This document shows positions 7,598 through 15,866 of a stretch of 64,000 nt of DNA, one piece after another. The DNA lies in NCBI RefSeq assembly GCF_013280595.1, contig NZ_JAAATY010000005.1, positions 124,001-188,000 of the forward strand, read 5' to 3'. The position numbers were made by a program, and so were the translations under genes. A model generated the notes under the pieces. That model had not been told where the DNA came from, did no database searches, and saw only the letters and a list, made by a program, of their open reading frames with translations. Source of the DNA: Kibdelosporangium persicum. GTDB taxonomy: Bacteria; Actinomycetota; Actinomycetes; Mycobacteriales; Pseudonocardiaceae. Each line of letters opens with the position of its first letter. Within the stretch, counting starts at the first letter, position 1.

Positions 7598-8710
7598 TCA
7601 CTCGACCACCCGGGTGACCGAACGCCACGGGCCGCCTGGGACGAGTCGGCGAAGCACCGGAACGAGGTCGGCAGGCTCGATCCGTTCGGTCGTGCCGAGC
7701 AGTTCCCGCCACGACCACCAGCGGCTGTCCACCAAGGTCTCCACCTCGGTCTCCGTGAGCACCGGCCTCGTGGTCACCTGGTCGGCCGAGATGCGGGCGA
7801 CGAAGAACTGCTCGACGTTGCGGAACCGCCGTCCGCGCCACAGTTGGTCACGGCGCACGGGGATGCTCTCCTCACCGATCTGGACGCCGAGGAAACCCGT
7901 CTCCTCGACGAGCTCACGATGAGCCGCCTCCAGGTAGGTCTCGCCGGGCTCCACTCCGCCGCCGGTCGGCTCCCACAGGTAGGCCCCGTTGACCGGGTCG
8001 CGCCAGTGCATCAGCAGCACCCGGTCCTCCGGGTCCAGGCACAGCACACGAACGGCCTCGCGGTCGACGACCTCCGGCGACGTCCGATCCATCAGGTCAC
8101 GATCCAGCCACTCGCCGACCGTCTTCTTCAGATCGGCGGCCGACGTGAACGTGTGCGCTGCCATGCCGATCCGTTCGGCCGCCGCGGTGTGCTCCGGCGA
8201 GTCGTCGATCACCAGGCACCTGTCGGCAGGAACACCCGCCAGCCGTGCCCCCGCGGCGAAGATCCGTTCGTCGGGTTTGGTCACTCCCAGGTCGGCCGAG
8301 GCGACAGCGTGGTCGAACCGATCCGCGACGCCGAGCGCCGCCAAGTCCGGGTGCAGCCGGTCGGTGGCGTTGCTGATCAGACACACGGTCGCATGTGGAC
8401 GGACCGCGTCGACGACCGCCATCACCTCGTCGTCGATGTATCCGATCTCGCCGAAGCACTCGCCGACGGCTGCGCTGACGTCTGCTTCGGGGTACTGCCG
8501 AAGCAGCTCGAAGGTGATCTCGTTCTCCCATTCCCGCTGACTGATGACACCGGTGGCGGCGGCTGTCAGCAACCGCGGCTGGAACGCGGTCCCGAGCAGA
8601 CTGCCTTCGGGCAGTCCGGCGTCCCGCTCGCACCGAGCGGCGACGTCCGGGTCACGGTGCCGGAGCACACCGTCGAAGTCGATCAACAGCGCCCGAGTCG
8701 TTGCCGTCAC
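7598..8710 (-). CDS. HAD hydrolase-Nudix hydrolase fusion
   Basis: Two hydrolase domains are joined. Residues 1-205 form a HAD-IA phosphatase: motif I 'DFDGVL' with both nucleophile and acid/base Asp, motif II 'LISNATD', the motif III Lys in 'GVTKPDERIF' and motif IV 'VIDDSPEH'. Residues 220-365 form a Nudix domain with a complete Nudix box from 'GGVEPGE' to 'REL..EETGF' (G-x5-E-x7-REU-xEE-xGU). Both active sites look intact, so it could act in sequence on a nucleoside diphosphate derivative and its phosphorylated product; the substrate is unknown. The ATG at 8722 is possible, but an AGGGGG motif 5-6 nt before the GTG at 8710 favours the latter. Confidence 0.87.
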   Translation of the reverse strand: MTATTRALLIDFDGVLRHRDPDVAARCERDAGLPEGSLLGTAFQPRLLTAAATGVISQREWENEITFELLRQYPEADVSAAVGECFGEIGYIDDEVMAVVDAVRPHATVCLISNATDRLHPDLAALGVADRFDHAVASADLGVTKPDERIFAAGARLAGVPADRCLVIDDSPEHTAAAERIGMAAHTFTSAADLKKTVGEWLDRDLMDRTSPEVVDREAVRVLCLDPEDRVLLMHWRDPVNGAYLWEPTGGGVEPGETYLEAAHRELVEETGFLGVQIGEESIPVRRDQLWRGRRFRNVEQFFVARISADQVTTRPVLTETEVETLVDSRWWSWRELLGTTERIEPADLVPVLRRLVPGGPWRSVTRVVE

Positions 8711-8968
8711 GATCCCCCTCATTCACTGGCAGATGTCGTGGTTCCCAGTGTGCCGGAAGGACCCGTCGCGCGACGTGCCCGTGTCACAAGTGACCAAGCC
8801 TCGAAGGTCCGCCGCACCATCCCGCTCGCCGTCCACATTGGACCAACCTTGTCATTGCTACGGAATCGCCGGAAAAGCAAGGGATTTGCGGAAGCAAAGA
8901 CCTATGTGCGACGGGCGCGAAAAACTGGCTAACGTCGGCGGCGATCCGAACCAACCGAAGGATTCCCG

Positions 8969-9754
8969 TTGAGAATTCTCGTAACCGGCGCCACGGGCAC
9001 GGTCGGCCGGCACGTCGTCGATCAGCTTCTCACCGCGGGGGCGACGGTCCGCGCGCTCACCCGCGACCCGGCGGCCGCCGCACTGCCGTCCAGGGTCGAA
9101 CTCGTCCGTGGCGACCTCGACGCACCGGCGCCCGAGCTGTTCGAAGGCGTCGACAGGATGTACCTGCTGGCCCTGGGCGACCCTCAGCACGTCACCGATC
9201 TGGCCAAACGGGCGGGTGTTCGCCGGATCGTCACGCTCACGTCCGTGGTGGCGAGCGAAACCCGCGAGCGGACCGAGCGGGCGGTGGAGAACTCCGGCCT
9301 GGAATGGACCCACGTCCGCCCCGGCATGTTCGCGGCGAACCTGCTCGACTGGGCCGACGCCATCAAGACCACCGGCGTGGTACGGGAACCGTACGCCGAC
9401 GCCCGGCAAACCCCGGTCCACGAACAGGACATCGCCGCGGTGGCCGCGACCGCACTGCTCTTCGACGGCCACACTGGACAGACCTATCCACTGTCCGGCC
9501 CCGAGTCGCTGACCAAGCGCGAACAGGTGGCGGCCATCGGTGCGGCCGTCGGCCTCGACCTGAGGTTCGAACAACAGTCGCCCGACGAGTGGCGCACCCA
9601 GGTACCCGGCTTCGTGGCCGACTTCCTGCTCGACCTCTGGCGACAGGCCACTCGGACACCCGAACCCGTGCTGTCCACGGTCGAGGACCTGCTCGGCAGA
9701 CCTGCCCGGACCCTCACCGAATGGGCAGCCGACCACGTGGGGGACTTCCGATGA
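8969..9754 (+). CDS. NmrA/SDR-type NAD(P)-binding protein
   Basis: A complete 261-residue atypical short-chain dehydrogenase. The N-terminus has the dinucleotide-binding motif 'VTGATGTVGRHV', followed by 'RALTRDP' that fits an NADPH-binding Arg. Later come 'LEWTHVRPGMFAANLL' and 'GQTYPLSGPESLT', the same landmarks as in the partial gene at the left edge. Members sense NADP(H) or reduce quinone-like compounds. The start is TTG, with a GAAGG motif about 9 nt upstream. The 250 bp before it hold no gene that I can support. Confidence 0.85.
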   Translation: MRILVTGATGTVGRHVVDQLLTAGATVRALTRDPAAAALPSRVELVRGDLDAPAPELFEGVDRMYLLALGDPQHVTDLAKRAGVRRIVTLTSVVASETRERTERAVENSGLEWTHVRPGMFAANLLDWADAIKTTGVVREPYADARQTPVHEQDIAAVAATALLFDGHTGQTYPLSGPESLTKREQVAAIGAAVGLDLRFEQQSPDEWRTQVPGFVADFLLDLWRQATRTPEPVLSTVEDLLGRPARTLTEWAADHVGDFR

Positions 9755-9861
9755 CGATCCCGGCCACCGCCGCCACGGATTGCGAGCGGACCCATCCGCC
9801 GTAAGGAAACGCGCAGGCCGGCACGACCTCGTCACCGCTGGCCGCCCCGTATCGTGGAGGC

Positions 9862-10077
9862 ATGATCGAGCTGCTTCGTTCCAATGATCCGGTGCTGATG
9901 TCGTTCGCGGCGTCCGTCCTGAAGGACGCCGGCATCAACCACAACCTGATCGACGGTCACATGAGCGTGATCGACGGCTCCATCGCCGCCCTCCAGCAAC
10001 GGATCCTGGTCCCGGAGGACCAGCGGGACGAAGCCGGGCGCCTGCTCACCGAGGCGGGCGTCGAGCTCACTTCATGA
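9862..10077 (+). CDS. DUF2007 domain protein
   Basis: This 71-residue protein is a single DUF2007 (putative signal-transducing) domain: 'LLRSNDPVLMSFAASVLKDAGI' for the first strand-helix unit and 'RILVPEDQRDEAGRLLTEAG' for the second, the family's ferredoxin-like pattern. A GGAGG motif stands 2-3 nt before the ATG in 'GTGGAGGC'. Its role is unknown; members often occur fused or adjacent to regulatory and transport proteins. Confidence 0.8.
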   Translation: MIELLRSNDPVLMSFAASVLKDAGINHNLIDGHMSVIDGSIAALQQRILVPEDQRDEAGRLLTEAGVELTS

Positions 10078-10159
10078 CCAGCCGTCACCACGAGCCGTGA
10101 ACCACGGCTGGCGGATGCCCGTGGCCGAGTTGAAGCGGCCCGGGCAACCGGTTGCCTTG

Positions 10160-10576
10160 CTAACGGACGTCGCGAACGGTGAGGTCGTGGCGGCCGTCCG
10201 CAGGCTCGGGGACCGTCGATAACGCCGACTGGGCGCTGTCGAAGACCTCCAGCACCTGGTCGAGCCCGGCCACGGTGAGCACGCGATGCGCGATGGACCC
10301 GCCATGGGCCACCCGCAGGGCCCGCTTCTGCCGCCGGGCTTCCTCGTTGGCCTGCAACAGCACGTGCAACGCCGAGGAACCGAGGAATTTGACTCCGGCG
10401 AGGTCGACCAGGATCACGGGAGCGGACGTTCCCAGAGCAAGCGCCAACGCCTCGGCGAAGTCGTCCTCGCTGGCCAGATCGATCTCACCGGCGATGTGCA
10501 GGACGACCGCGTCGGTGTCTTGCTGGACGTGCCAGTCGAGCAGGCCGTTTTCCGACACCGTGTGAGGTCCCTTCAT
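10160..10576 (-). CDS. STAS-domain anti-sigma factor antagonist
   Basis: The 138-residue protein is a STAS domain of the SpoIIAA/RsbV type. The conserved strand-loop 'LVDLAGVKFLGSSALHVLL' carries the phospho-acceptor position (Ser67 or Ser68). In partner-switching systems the unphosphorylated form captures an RsbW-like kinase and frees a sigma factor. An RsbW-like kinase is encoded far away (37100-37654), so a direct pairing is only a possibility. The gene is monocistronic as far as can be seen. Confidence 0.88.
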   Translation of the reverse strand: MKGPHTVSENGLLDWHVQQDTDAVVLHIAGEIDLASEDDFAEALALALGTSAPVILVDLAGVKFLGSSALHVLLQANEEARRQKRALRVAHGGSIAHRVLTVAGLDQVLEVFDSAQSALSTVPEPADGRHDLTVRDVR

Positions 10577-10634
10577 GGGGGATGTTGCCTCGGCTCGGCT
10601 TCCACCCTAGCCCTCCGGCCGCGAACAGTCATCG

Positions 10635-12173
10635 TCAGAGGCGAGGTAGTCGCTGTGTGTGACCGATCAGGTGCGCCATCGGGTCACCCACCGCATTGAG
10701 CCTCTCATGGACTGTTCGGATAGTCCATTGATCGGATTTCAGGCCGGGGTCGTCGAGTTCGTCCCACGTGATCGGCACCGACACCGAAGCGTTCGCTCGT
10801 GGGCGGACGCTGAACGGCGCGACAAGCGTCTTGTTGATGGCGTTCTGCGTGTAGTCCAGACGCGCGAGGCCCGACCGCTCGTCGCGGTACCACTGCCAGC
10901 TCACCAGGTCGGGCAGCGTCCGGCCGACGGCCTTGGACACCTTCTTCACCCAGTCCCTGGTGTCGTCGAAGGTGTAGCCGGAGGCGACCGGGACCCAGAT
11001 CTGGATGCCGCGCTGGCCGGTGACCTTCGGCATCCCGTCGACCTTCATGTGGTCCAGCGCGGTCCGGTACAGCCGGGCCAGCGCGAGGACGTCGTCGAAC
11101 GAGGTGTTCCCGCCGGGATCGATGTCGATCAGCGCCCAGGCCGGCTGCCGCACGTCGGGCAGCCGCGAAGTCCACGGGTGCAGTTCGATCGCGCCGAAAT
11201 TGGCCATCCAGACCACCGCGGGAACGCTGTCGACCACGGCGTAGCACTGCGTCTCGTCCTCGTCGGCGGACGTGTTGTGCCATTGTCTCAGCCATTCCGG
11301 GGCGTGGCCGGGCACTTCTTTCTGCCAGAACCCCGGTTTGTGCACGCCGTCGGGATATCGGTGCGTGTTCACCGGGCGATCGGCGAGATAGGGCAGGATG
11401 AAAGGCGCGACGCGCGCGTAATAACGGACCAGGTCTCGTTTGGTGGCAGGCGGATCGGCGTCCGGGAAGAGCACCTTGTCCAGGTTGGTCAGCTTGACCT
11501 GGCGGCCGCGCACGGCCCACGTACCCTTCGTCCTCATCGCGTCGAGCTCGGCCAGCTCGTCGTCGGTCACCGGATCCCAGCGCGGCGGCATGTTCTCGTG
11601 CCACAACGCGTCGCGAGCCTGAGCCACTTCGTCGTTCGTCCGGCCGGTCTTCACCGACTTGGGCAGGTCCTCGGGGTTCCAGCCGCGTTCGGCGTGGTCG
11701 TCGTTTTTGTGGATCAGCAACCAGTTCTCGTCGCCGGTGCGGACGAGCACGAACCGGCCGGCCAGTTTCTCGCCGCGCAGGTCGAAGTGCAGTTCACCGT
11801 CGGCCACGGCCTTGACCGGGTCGGCGTCCTTCGCCGGCTGCCAGGTCCCCCAGTCCCACACGATCACGTCGCCGCCGCCGTACTGGCCCTTCGGGATGAC
11901 CCCTTCGAAGTCGAAGTACTCGACCGGGTGATCCTCCACGTGCACGGCGAGCTGACGTGCCTTCGGGTCGAGCGTCGGCCCACGCGGCACCGCCCAGCTG
12001 ACCAGCACTCCGGCCATCTCCAGGCGCAGGTCGTAGTGCAGCCGGCGGGCCCGGTGCCGCTGCACGACAAACCGGCCCGATCCGGCGGGAGCGGGACCAC
12101 CGGCTGGCTCGGCGGTCACCGCGAAATCCCGCTTCCCGCGATACCGGGCCAGCCGGTTGTCCCGTTCGCTCAT
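10635..12173 (-). CDS. LigD-type phosphoesterase-polymerase (no ligase domain)
   Basis: The 512-residue protein has two of the three LigD modules in the order PE-POL. Residues ~35-160 are the 3'-phosphoesterase domain ('FVVQRHRARRLHYDLRLE', 'HVEDHPVEYFDFEG', 'GGGDVIVWD'), with the active-site His residues and the metal Asp. Residues ~225-510 are the archaeo-eukaryotic primase-type polymerase ('KVLFPDADPPATKRDLVRYY', 'ALIDIDPG' with the metal-binding DxD, 'GQRGIQIWVP'). The ATP-dependent ligase domain is absent, and neither Ku nor a separate ligase gene is in the window. It would trim and fill ends in non-homologous end joining together with a ligase made elsewhere. It overlaps closely with the DUF4383 gene upstream (1 nt gap), which implies co-transcription. 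Confidence 0.9.
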   Translation of the reverse strand: MSERDNRLARYRGKRDFAVTAEPAGGPAPAGSGRFVVQRHRARRLHYDLRLEMAGVLVSWAVPRGPTLDPKARQLAVHVEDHPVEYFDFEGVIPKGQYGGGDVIVWDWGTWQPAKDADPVKAVADGELHFDLRGEKLAGRFVLVRTGDENWLLIHKNDDHAERGWNPEDLPKSVKTGRTNDEVAQARDALWHENMPPRWDPVTDDELAELDAMRTKGTWAVRGRQVKLTNLDKVLFPDADPPATKRDLVRYYARVAPFILPYLADRPVNTHRYPDGVHKPGFWQKEVPGHAPEWLRQWHNTSADEDETQCYAVVDSVPAVVWMANFGAIELHPWTSRLPDVRQPAWALIDIDPGGNTSFDDVLALARLYRTALDHMKVDGMPKVTGQRGIQIWVPVASGYTFDDTRDWVKKVSKAVGRTLPDLVSWQWYRDERSGLARLDYTQNAINKTLVAPFSVRPRANASVSVPITWDELDDPGLKSDQWTIRTVHERLNAVGDPMAHLIGHTQRLPRL

Positions 12174-12174
12174 G

Positions 12175-12618
12175 TCACTCCCGCACGACGCCGCCCCGGC
12201 GTCCGAGCGCGGCGCCGAGCCCGATCATGCCGATCGCCAGCACCAGGTGCAGCCAGTCGTCGGCGTCGTTGACCGGCACGAAGTTCGCGTCGGTGTTCTT
12301 GTCGATCAGCAGCCCGTAGAGCCACAGCAGCAGGTAGATCACCCCGCCGCCGATCAGGAAGCCACGGGCGCCGCCGGCCGTCCTGGCCAGCGCCAGTCCG
12401 GCGATGCCGAACGCCAGGTGCACCAGGTTGTGCAGGATCGACACCTGGAAGACGCCGAGCAGCAGCGCGTCCGAGTGGTGCCCGGCGAAGGAAAGCGTGT
12501 CGTAGTTGGTGGTCAGGCCGGGAATGAAACCGGCGATACCCACCAGGAGGAAGACCGCGCCCACCACCAGCGCGGCCATCTGGACGGGTGTGCGAGCTGT
12601 TCGCTGAATCTGAGCCAT
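12175..12618 (-). CDS. DUF4383 membrane protein
   Basis: About 147 residues with four membrane helices and the DUF4383 hallmark segment 'VSILHNLVHLAFGIAGLAL'. The ATG at 12618 is preceded by GGAGA at suitable spacing; a longer open frame upstream lacks a ribosome binding site. The function of the family is unknown. Its stop is 1 nt from the start of the LigD-like gene, so the two are probably one transcript. A 6-bp inverted repeat (CGATGT, 8 nt, ACATCG) at 12636-12655 lies just upstream. Confidence 0.85.
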   Translation of the reverse strand: MAQIQRTARTPVQMAALVVGAVFLLVGIAGFIPGLTTNYDTLSFAGHHSDALLLGVFQVSILHNLVHLAFGIAGLALARTAGGARGFLIGGGVIYLLLWLYGLLIDKNTDANFVPVNDADDWLHLVLAIGMIGLGAALGRRGGVVRE

Positions 12619-12635
12619 CACCGTCTCCAGCAGAT

Positions 12636-12655
12636 CGATGTCGGAATTCACATCG
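12636..12655. promoter_or_regulatory. Inverted repeat upstream of DUF4383-ligD operon
   Basis: CGATGT and ACATCG flank an 8-nt spacer, 18 bp before the DUF4383 start. It could be an operator in the leader of this operon; no known regulator consensus was recognised. Confidence 0.3.
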
Positions 12656-12709
12656 GATGTAGTCCGGCTACCCTCCGCGAAAGCGGGCAAACAGGTCACC
12701 GCCGGCCGG

Positions 12710-13882
12710 CTAATGGACGGTCACGGCCGCCGGGAGATCGCGATACCGCTGCGAGTTCACCCGCGCTTTCGGGGCCAGCACGAATCCGCTGCTCACCTTG
12801 GCCGGGATACGCCGCAACGAGATGCCCAGATCCTGCTTGGGCACCTCGTAGTCCATTCGGGCGAGCCGGACCGTGAACGCTTGCAGCAACGCCGTCGTGA
12901 ACGCCTCGCCGGGACAGCGGTGCCCGGTGCGGGGGTCGCCACCGCCCTGCGGGATCAGGTCGAACTCGCCGGGCGAGCGGCCGGCGAACCTTTGTGGATC
13001 GAAGCGGTACGGCTCGTCCCACAGCTCCGTGTGGTGGTGCTGGCCGTAGACGTCCAGCAGGACCATCGAGCCCTGCGGGATGGTGTGGCCACGCCAGGTC
13101 AGTTCGTGCTGGGCCTTGGCCGCAAGGAAAGGAGCGAACGGGTAGAACCGGCGCAGCTCGTGCGTGAACGCCTCCACGAACACGCCGCCGCCCGCGGCGA
13201 GCGGGGCGCGGTACCGCGGCCACCGGTGCAGAGCGTGGGCGGCGAACATGACGTACCAGCTGACCGCCACGGTCGGCCGGATGACGTTCAGCAGTTCCAC
13301 CGCCGCCGTGTGCGGTTCGAGGGACTTGAACGCGTCGAGCGTCAAACGCTTGCCGAACCAGGCTTCCCGGCGGCTGCGGGCCCGGCGGGCCCGCCAGTGC
13401 CGCGGCCCGGCGGTGGCGAAGCCGTCGACCATCGCGACCAGGTCCGCGGCCAACGAGTCCACTTCAGACTCGCGAAGCGGTACGCCCGCCCATTCGCAGA
13501 CGCCCTTCGTCAGCACGCGGCTCGCCTCGTCGAACAGCACCACGCGGTGTCCGTCGGCCCACGAGCCCGCCGCGGCGTCCCACGCTTTCATGGTGCTGTT
13601 GACGAGGTCGACCACGCTGTCCGGACTCACCAGTTCCATGAACATGGCTTTGCGGGCACGGTGTTGCTCGCCGTTGAGCGTGTGGACGGCACCACGCCCG
13701 AACAGGGTGTCCTGCACGGGCATGGGGATGTCACGCTCGAAGTTGGCTTCGTCGTAGAAGAAACGGGTGGCCTCCGGTCCGCACACCGCCACCATCCGCT
13801 TGCCCGGCAGTCGGATGTGGACGACGTCGTCGCCGGACCGCCGCCGTCGGTTGGGGAGCCACCCATAACCCTCTGTGAACAT
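12710..13882 (-). CDS. CYP152-like peroxygenase P450, atypically short
   Basis: The heme loop 'DLIPQGGGDPRTGHRCPGE' and the I-helix Arg-Pro in 'ELLNVIRPTVAVSWYV' are hallmarks of CYP152 fatty-acid alpha/beta-hydroxylases (peroxygenases that use H2O2 directly and bind the substrate carboxylate with that Arg). At 390 residues it is shorter than the usual ~415: the first ~20 residues seem missing (the protein starts within the 'EGYGWLPNR' segment), and the F-G-helix region before 'AAVELLNVIRP' looks contracted, replaced by 'FGKRLTLDAFKSLEPHT'. No ribosome binding site precedes the ATG. It may be a degenerate or diverged copy. It lies 36 bp downstream of the DUF305 gene. Confidence 0.75.
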   Translation of the reverse strand: MFTEGYGWLPNRRRRSGDDVVHIRLPGKRMVAVCGPEATRFFYDEANFERDIPMPVQDTLFGRGAVHTLNGEQHRARKAMFMELVSPDSVVDLVNSTMKAWDAAAGSWADGHRVVLFDEASRVLTKGVCEWAGVPLRESEVDSLAADLVAMVDGFATAGPRHWRARRARSRREAWFGKRLTLDAFKSLEPHTAAVELLNVIRPTVAVSWYVMFAAHALHRWPRYRAPLAAGGGVFVEAFTHELRRFYPFAPFLAAKAQHELTWRGHTIPQGSMVLLDVYGQHHHTELWDEPYRFDPQRFAGRSPGEFDLIPQGGGDPRTGHRCPGEAFTTALLQAFTVRLARMDYEVPKQDLGISLRRIPAKVSSGFVLAPKARVNSQRYRDLPAAVTVH

Positions 13883-13918
13883 GTCAGACGGATGCCCAGG
13901 CGACGGCCTGGCAAAACC

Positions 13919-14530
13919 CTACTGCCGGCCCAGGATGACCAGCATCTGCTGGATCTGCCCGGTCCGGGACTTCACGATCCGGTCGGCCAGGTCCTTCACC
14001 GGCTGACTGGCGCCTTCCTTGATCTCCCGCCGCGCCATCTCCACGGCGGCGCCCTGGTGGCCGGTGAACAGGGTGAGGAACTTGGTCTCGAACTCGGCGC
14101 CGGACGACTTCGCCAGGTCGGCGATCACCTCCGCGTTGGTCGCGGGCAACCCGCCGTGGTTGACGTGCGCGTCGGCGTTCGGGTCGGCGGTGGCCGGCTT
14201 GCCCCACTGGGTCAGCCACGCCGTCATGTTCCTGGCCTCGTCGGCCTGGGTGACCTCGATGGCGCCGACCAGGTCCCTGATCTCCGGCCGGGCCGCCTGC
14301 TTGCCTGCCAGCCGCACCATTTCCATGCCCTGCTCGTGGTGCGGGATCATCATCTGCAGGAACATCACGTCGACGTCGTTGAAACCACCGGCGGGTGCGG
14401 CCTTCGGCGCGGCCTCGGCGGCCTGCCGCGCGGAGGGGGCGGCCGGGGACGCGGTGCCCGGCTCGGTCGAACCGCAGGCGGCCAGGCCGATCAGGCTCGC
14501 CGCCGCGATGAGGAGGTGGAAGCGCTTCAC
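13919..14530 (-). CDS. DUF305 lipoprotein
   Basis: The GTG at 14530 is preceded by GGAGAA at about 9 nt. The 203-residue product has a lipoprotein signal ending 'LIGLAAC', an Ala/Pro-rich linker and a DUF305 four-helix-bundle domain: 'MMIPHHEQGMEMVRLAGKQ' in the first half and 'FTGHQGAAVEMARREIKEG' in the second, each with metal-ligand-like His and Met residues. Members are exported and often sit in copper-handling loci; the Met/His content fits metal binding, which is inference. The LPMO gene, whose product needs copper, is directly upstream (62 bp) on the same strand, so a shared role is possible. Confidence 0.87.
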   Translation of the reverse strand: MKRFHLLIAAASLIGLAACGSTEPGTASPAAPSARQAAEAAPKAAPAGGFNDVDVMFLQMMIPHHEQGMEMVRLAGKQAARPEIRDLVGAIEVTQADEARNMTAWLTQWGKPATADPNADAHVNHGGLPATNAEVIADLAKSSGAEFETKFLTLFTGHQGAAVEMARREIKEGASQPVKDLADRIVKSRTGQIQQMLVILGRQ

Positions 14531-14592
14531 GTTCGTGGTTCTCCAGGTCAGGGCCCGCGCCGGGCTCTGCGGCGCGGGCCGGCAAGGTCCGG

Positions 14593-15384
14593 TCAGAGCT
14601 TCTGCCAGAGCGCGGGCGTGGCGGGCGGCTCCCAGCCCGCGAGCGAGGTGTGGCGCTGGATGATGCGGTAGCGCGCCCCCTGGAACGTCACCTCGGCACC
14701 GGCCGGGTACGCCGTGTTCGGCTGCCACTCGGCTCCCGTCGTGGGCGGTTTCTGGGTGGTGCTCGTCGGCTTGGGCGTGGTGCTGGTCGGTTTCGGCGTG
14801 GTGGGCTGGCTCGTCGGCGGCTGGCTGGCGGGCGGCTGGGTGGTCGGCGGTGTCGTACCGCCGCCGCCACCGATCTGGAGGTCGACGCACGAGTAGAAGG
14901 CCATCGGCGTGTCGGCGATGTTCCACACTGCCAACAGCTTCTGCCGCCCGCTGGCCCCGGCGAGGTCAACCGAGTGCGTGACGGTGGGCGCGGGCTGCCT
15001 GCCGCCGCCGTCGAACTCGGCGATCCGCTGCCCGTTGAGGAAGTACTCGTAGTTCTTGGTGGCGTGCCGGGCGGTGAAGGTCCAGGTGAAGTCGACCGAA
15101 CTGCCGACGGACGTCACCCGCCACGGCTTGCTGTCGTCGTTCAGCTCGGCGAACTGGCTCAGGCCGCCGTCGCAGCTGGTCAGTCCCTTCGGGCCCTCGA
15201 CGCTCTGCGGCTCGAACTGGATCGAGCCACAGGGAACCGCGCGCTGCGCGCACTGCGCCTGACGGCTGCTCGGGGACGAGACATATCCGTGTGCGCTCGC
15301 CTGGCCCGCCGGGACGACGACCAGCAGCACGGGCGCGAGCCCGGCCGCGGCCGCGGTCACGGACAACTTTCGCTTCAGGGACAT
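14593..15384 (-). CDS. AA10 lytic polysaccharide monooxygenase with CBM5/12
   Basis: A 31-residue signal peptide ends '..QASA' and the mature protein begins His32-Gly-Tyr, the first ligand of the copper histidine brace; the second is His107 in 'TARHATKNYEYF'. Four Cys in the AA10 domain fit its disulfides. A Thr/Pro-rich linker (about 175-214) leads to a C-terminal CBM5/12 module with 'WQPNTAYPAGAEVTF' and 'GWEPPATPALWQ'. The enzyme oxidatively cleaves crystalline chitin (or cellulose) outside the cell. The start has a GAGGAG motif upstream, and a DasR-type operator lies 70 bp before it, so control by N-acetylglucosamine status is likely. Confidence 0.95.
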   Translation of the reverse strand: MSLKRKLSVTAAAAGLAPVLLVVVPAGQASAHGYVSSPSSRQAQCAQRAVPCGSIQFEPQSVEGPKGLTSCDGGLSQFAELNDDSKPWRVTSVGSSVDFTWTFTARHATKNYEYFLNGQRIAEFDGGGRQPAPTVTHSVDLAGASGRQKLLAVWNIADTPMAFYSCVDLQIGGGGGTTPPTTQPPASQPPTSQPTTPKPTSTTPKPTSTTQKPPTTGAEWQPNTAYPAGAEVTFQGARYRIIQRHTSLAGWEPPATPALWQKL

Positions 15385-15453
15385 GGAAAGGAACTCCTCG
15401 CATGGTGGCGGCGGAACAGCTCGCGCCCGCTGTTCCCCACGACAAGATCACAA

Positions 15454-15469
15454 AGTGGTCCAGACCATA
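15454..15469. promoter_or_regulatory. DasR-responsive element (dre-like)
   Basis: AGTGGTCCAGACCATA matches the actinomycete DasR operator core (TGGTCTAGACCA) at all but one of its 12 central positions. It lies upstream of the LPMO gene. DasR is the GntR-type repressor of chitin and N-acetylglucosamine genes. The rest of the 482-bp gap 15385-15866 shows no gene that I can support. Confidence 0.75.
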
Positions 15470-15866
15470 TAAACCATTGCGGGACACGTCAAGCGGCGCA
15501 TCACGGCGTCTATTGTGGACACTTTCGTCCGGACAGTCCTCGCCTTACCCGGGTATACGGACAAGGTGGCGGTCCGGTTCACCTTCGGCCGATCATGCAC
15601 GGAGCGAATATCCGGCCCCAGGGGGCACCGGCCGGGACGGACGCCGGCCGGGCATAACCGGGCGCTGGGTGAATCCGTTATGCACCGTACCGGGGAATGG
15701 GATTGGTCGTGTCGTCGGATCATAACCCTGAATACGCGGAGAAAATCTCCGAAATTCGCGGACGAGCAAAGTATTGCTCCATCCGTCGGCTTTCGCTCCG
15801 GAGCGAGAGGGCTACCCTGCGTGCAGGGCCCGCTACCGGAATGGTTTGCATTCGAAAGGTGCCTCA

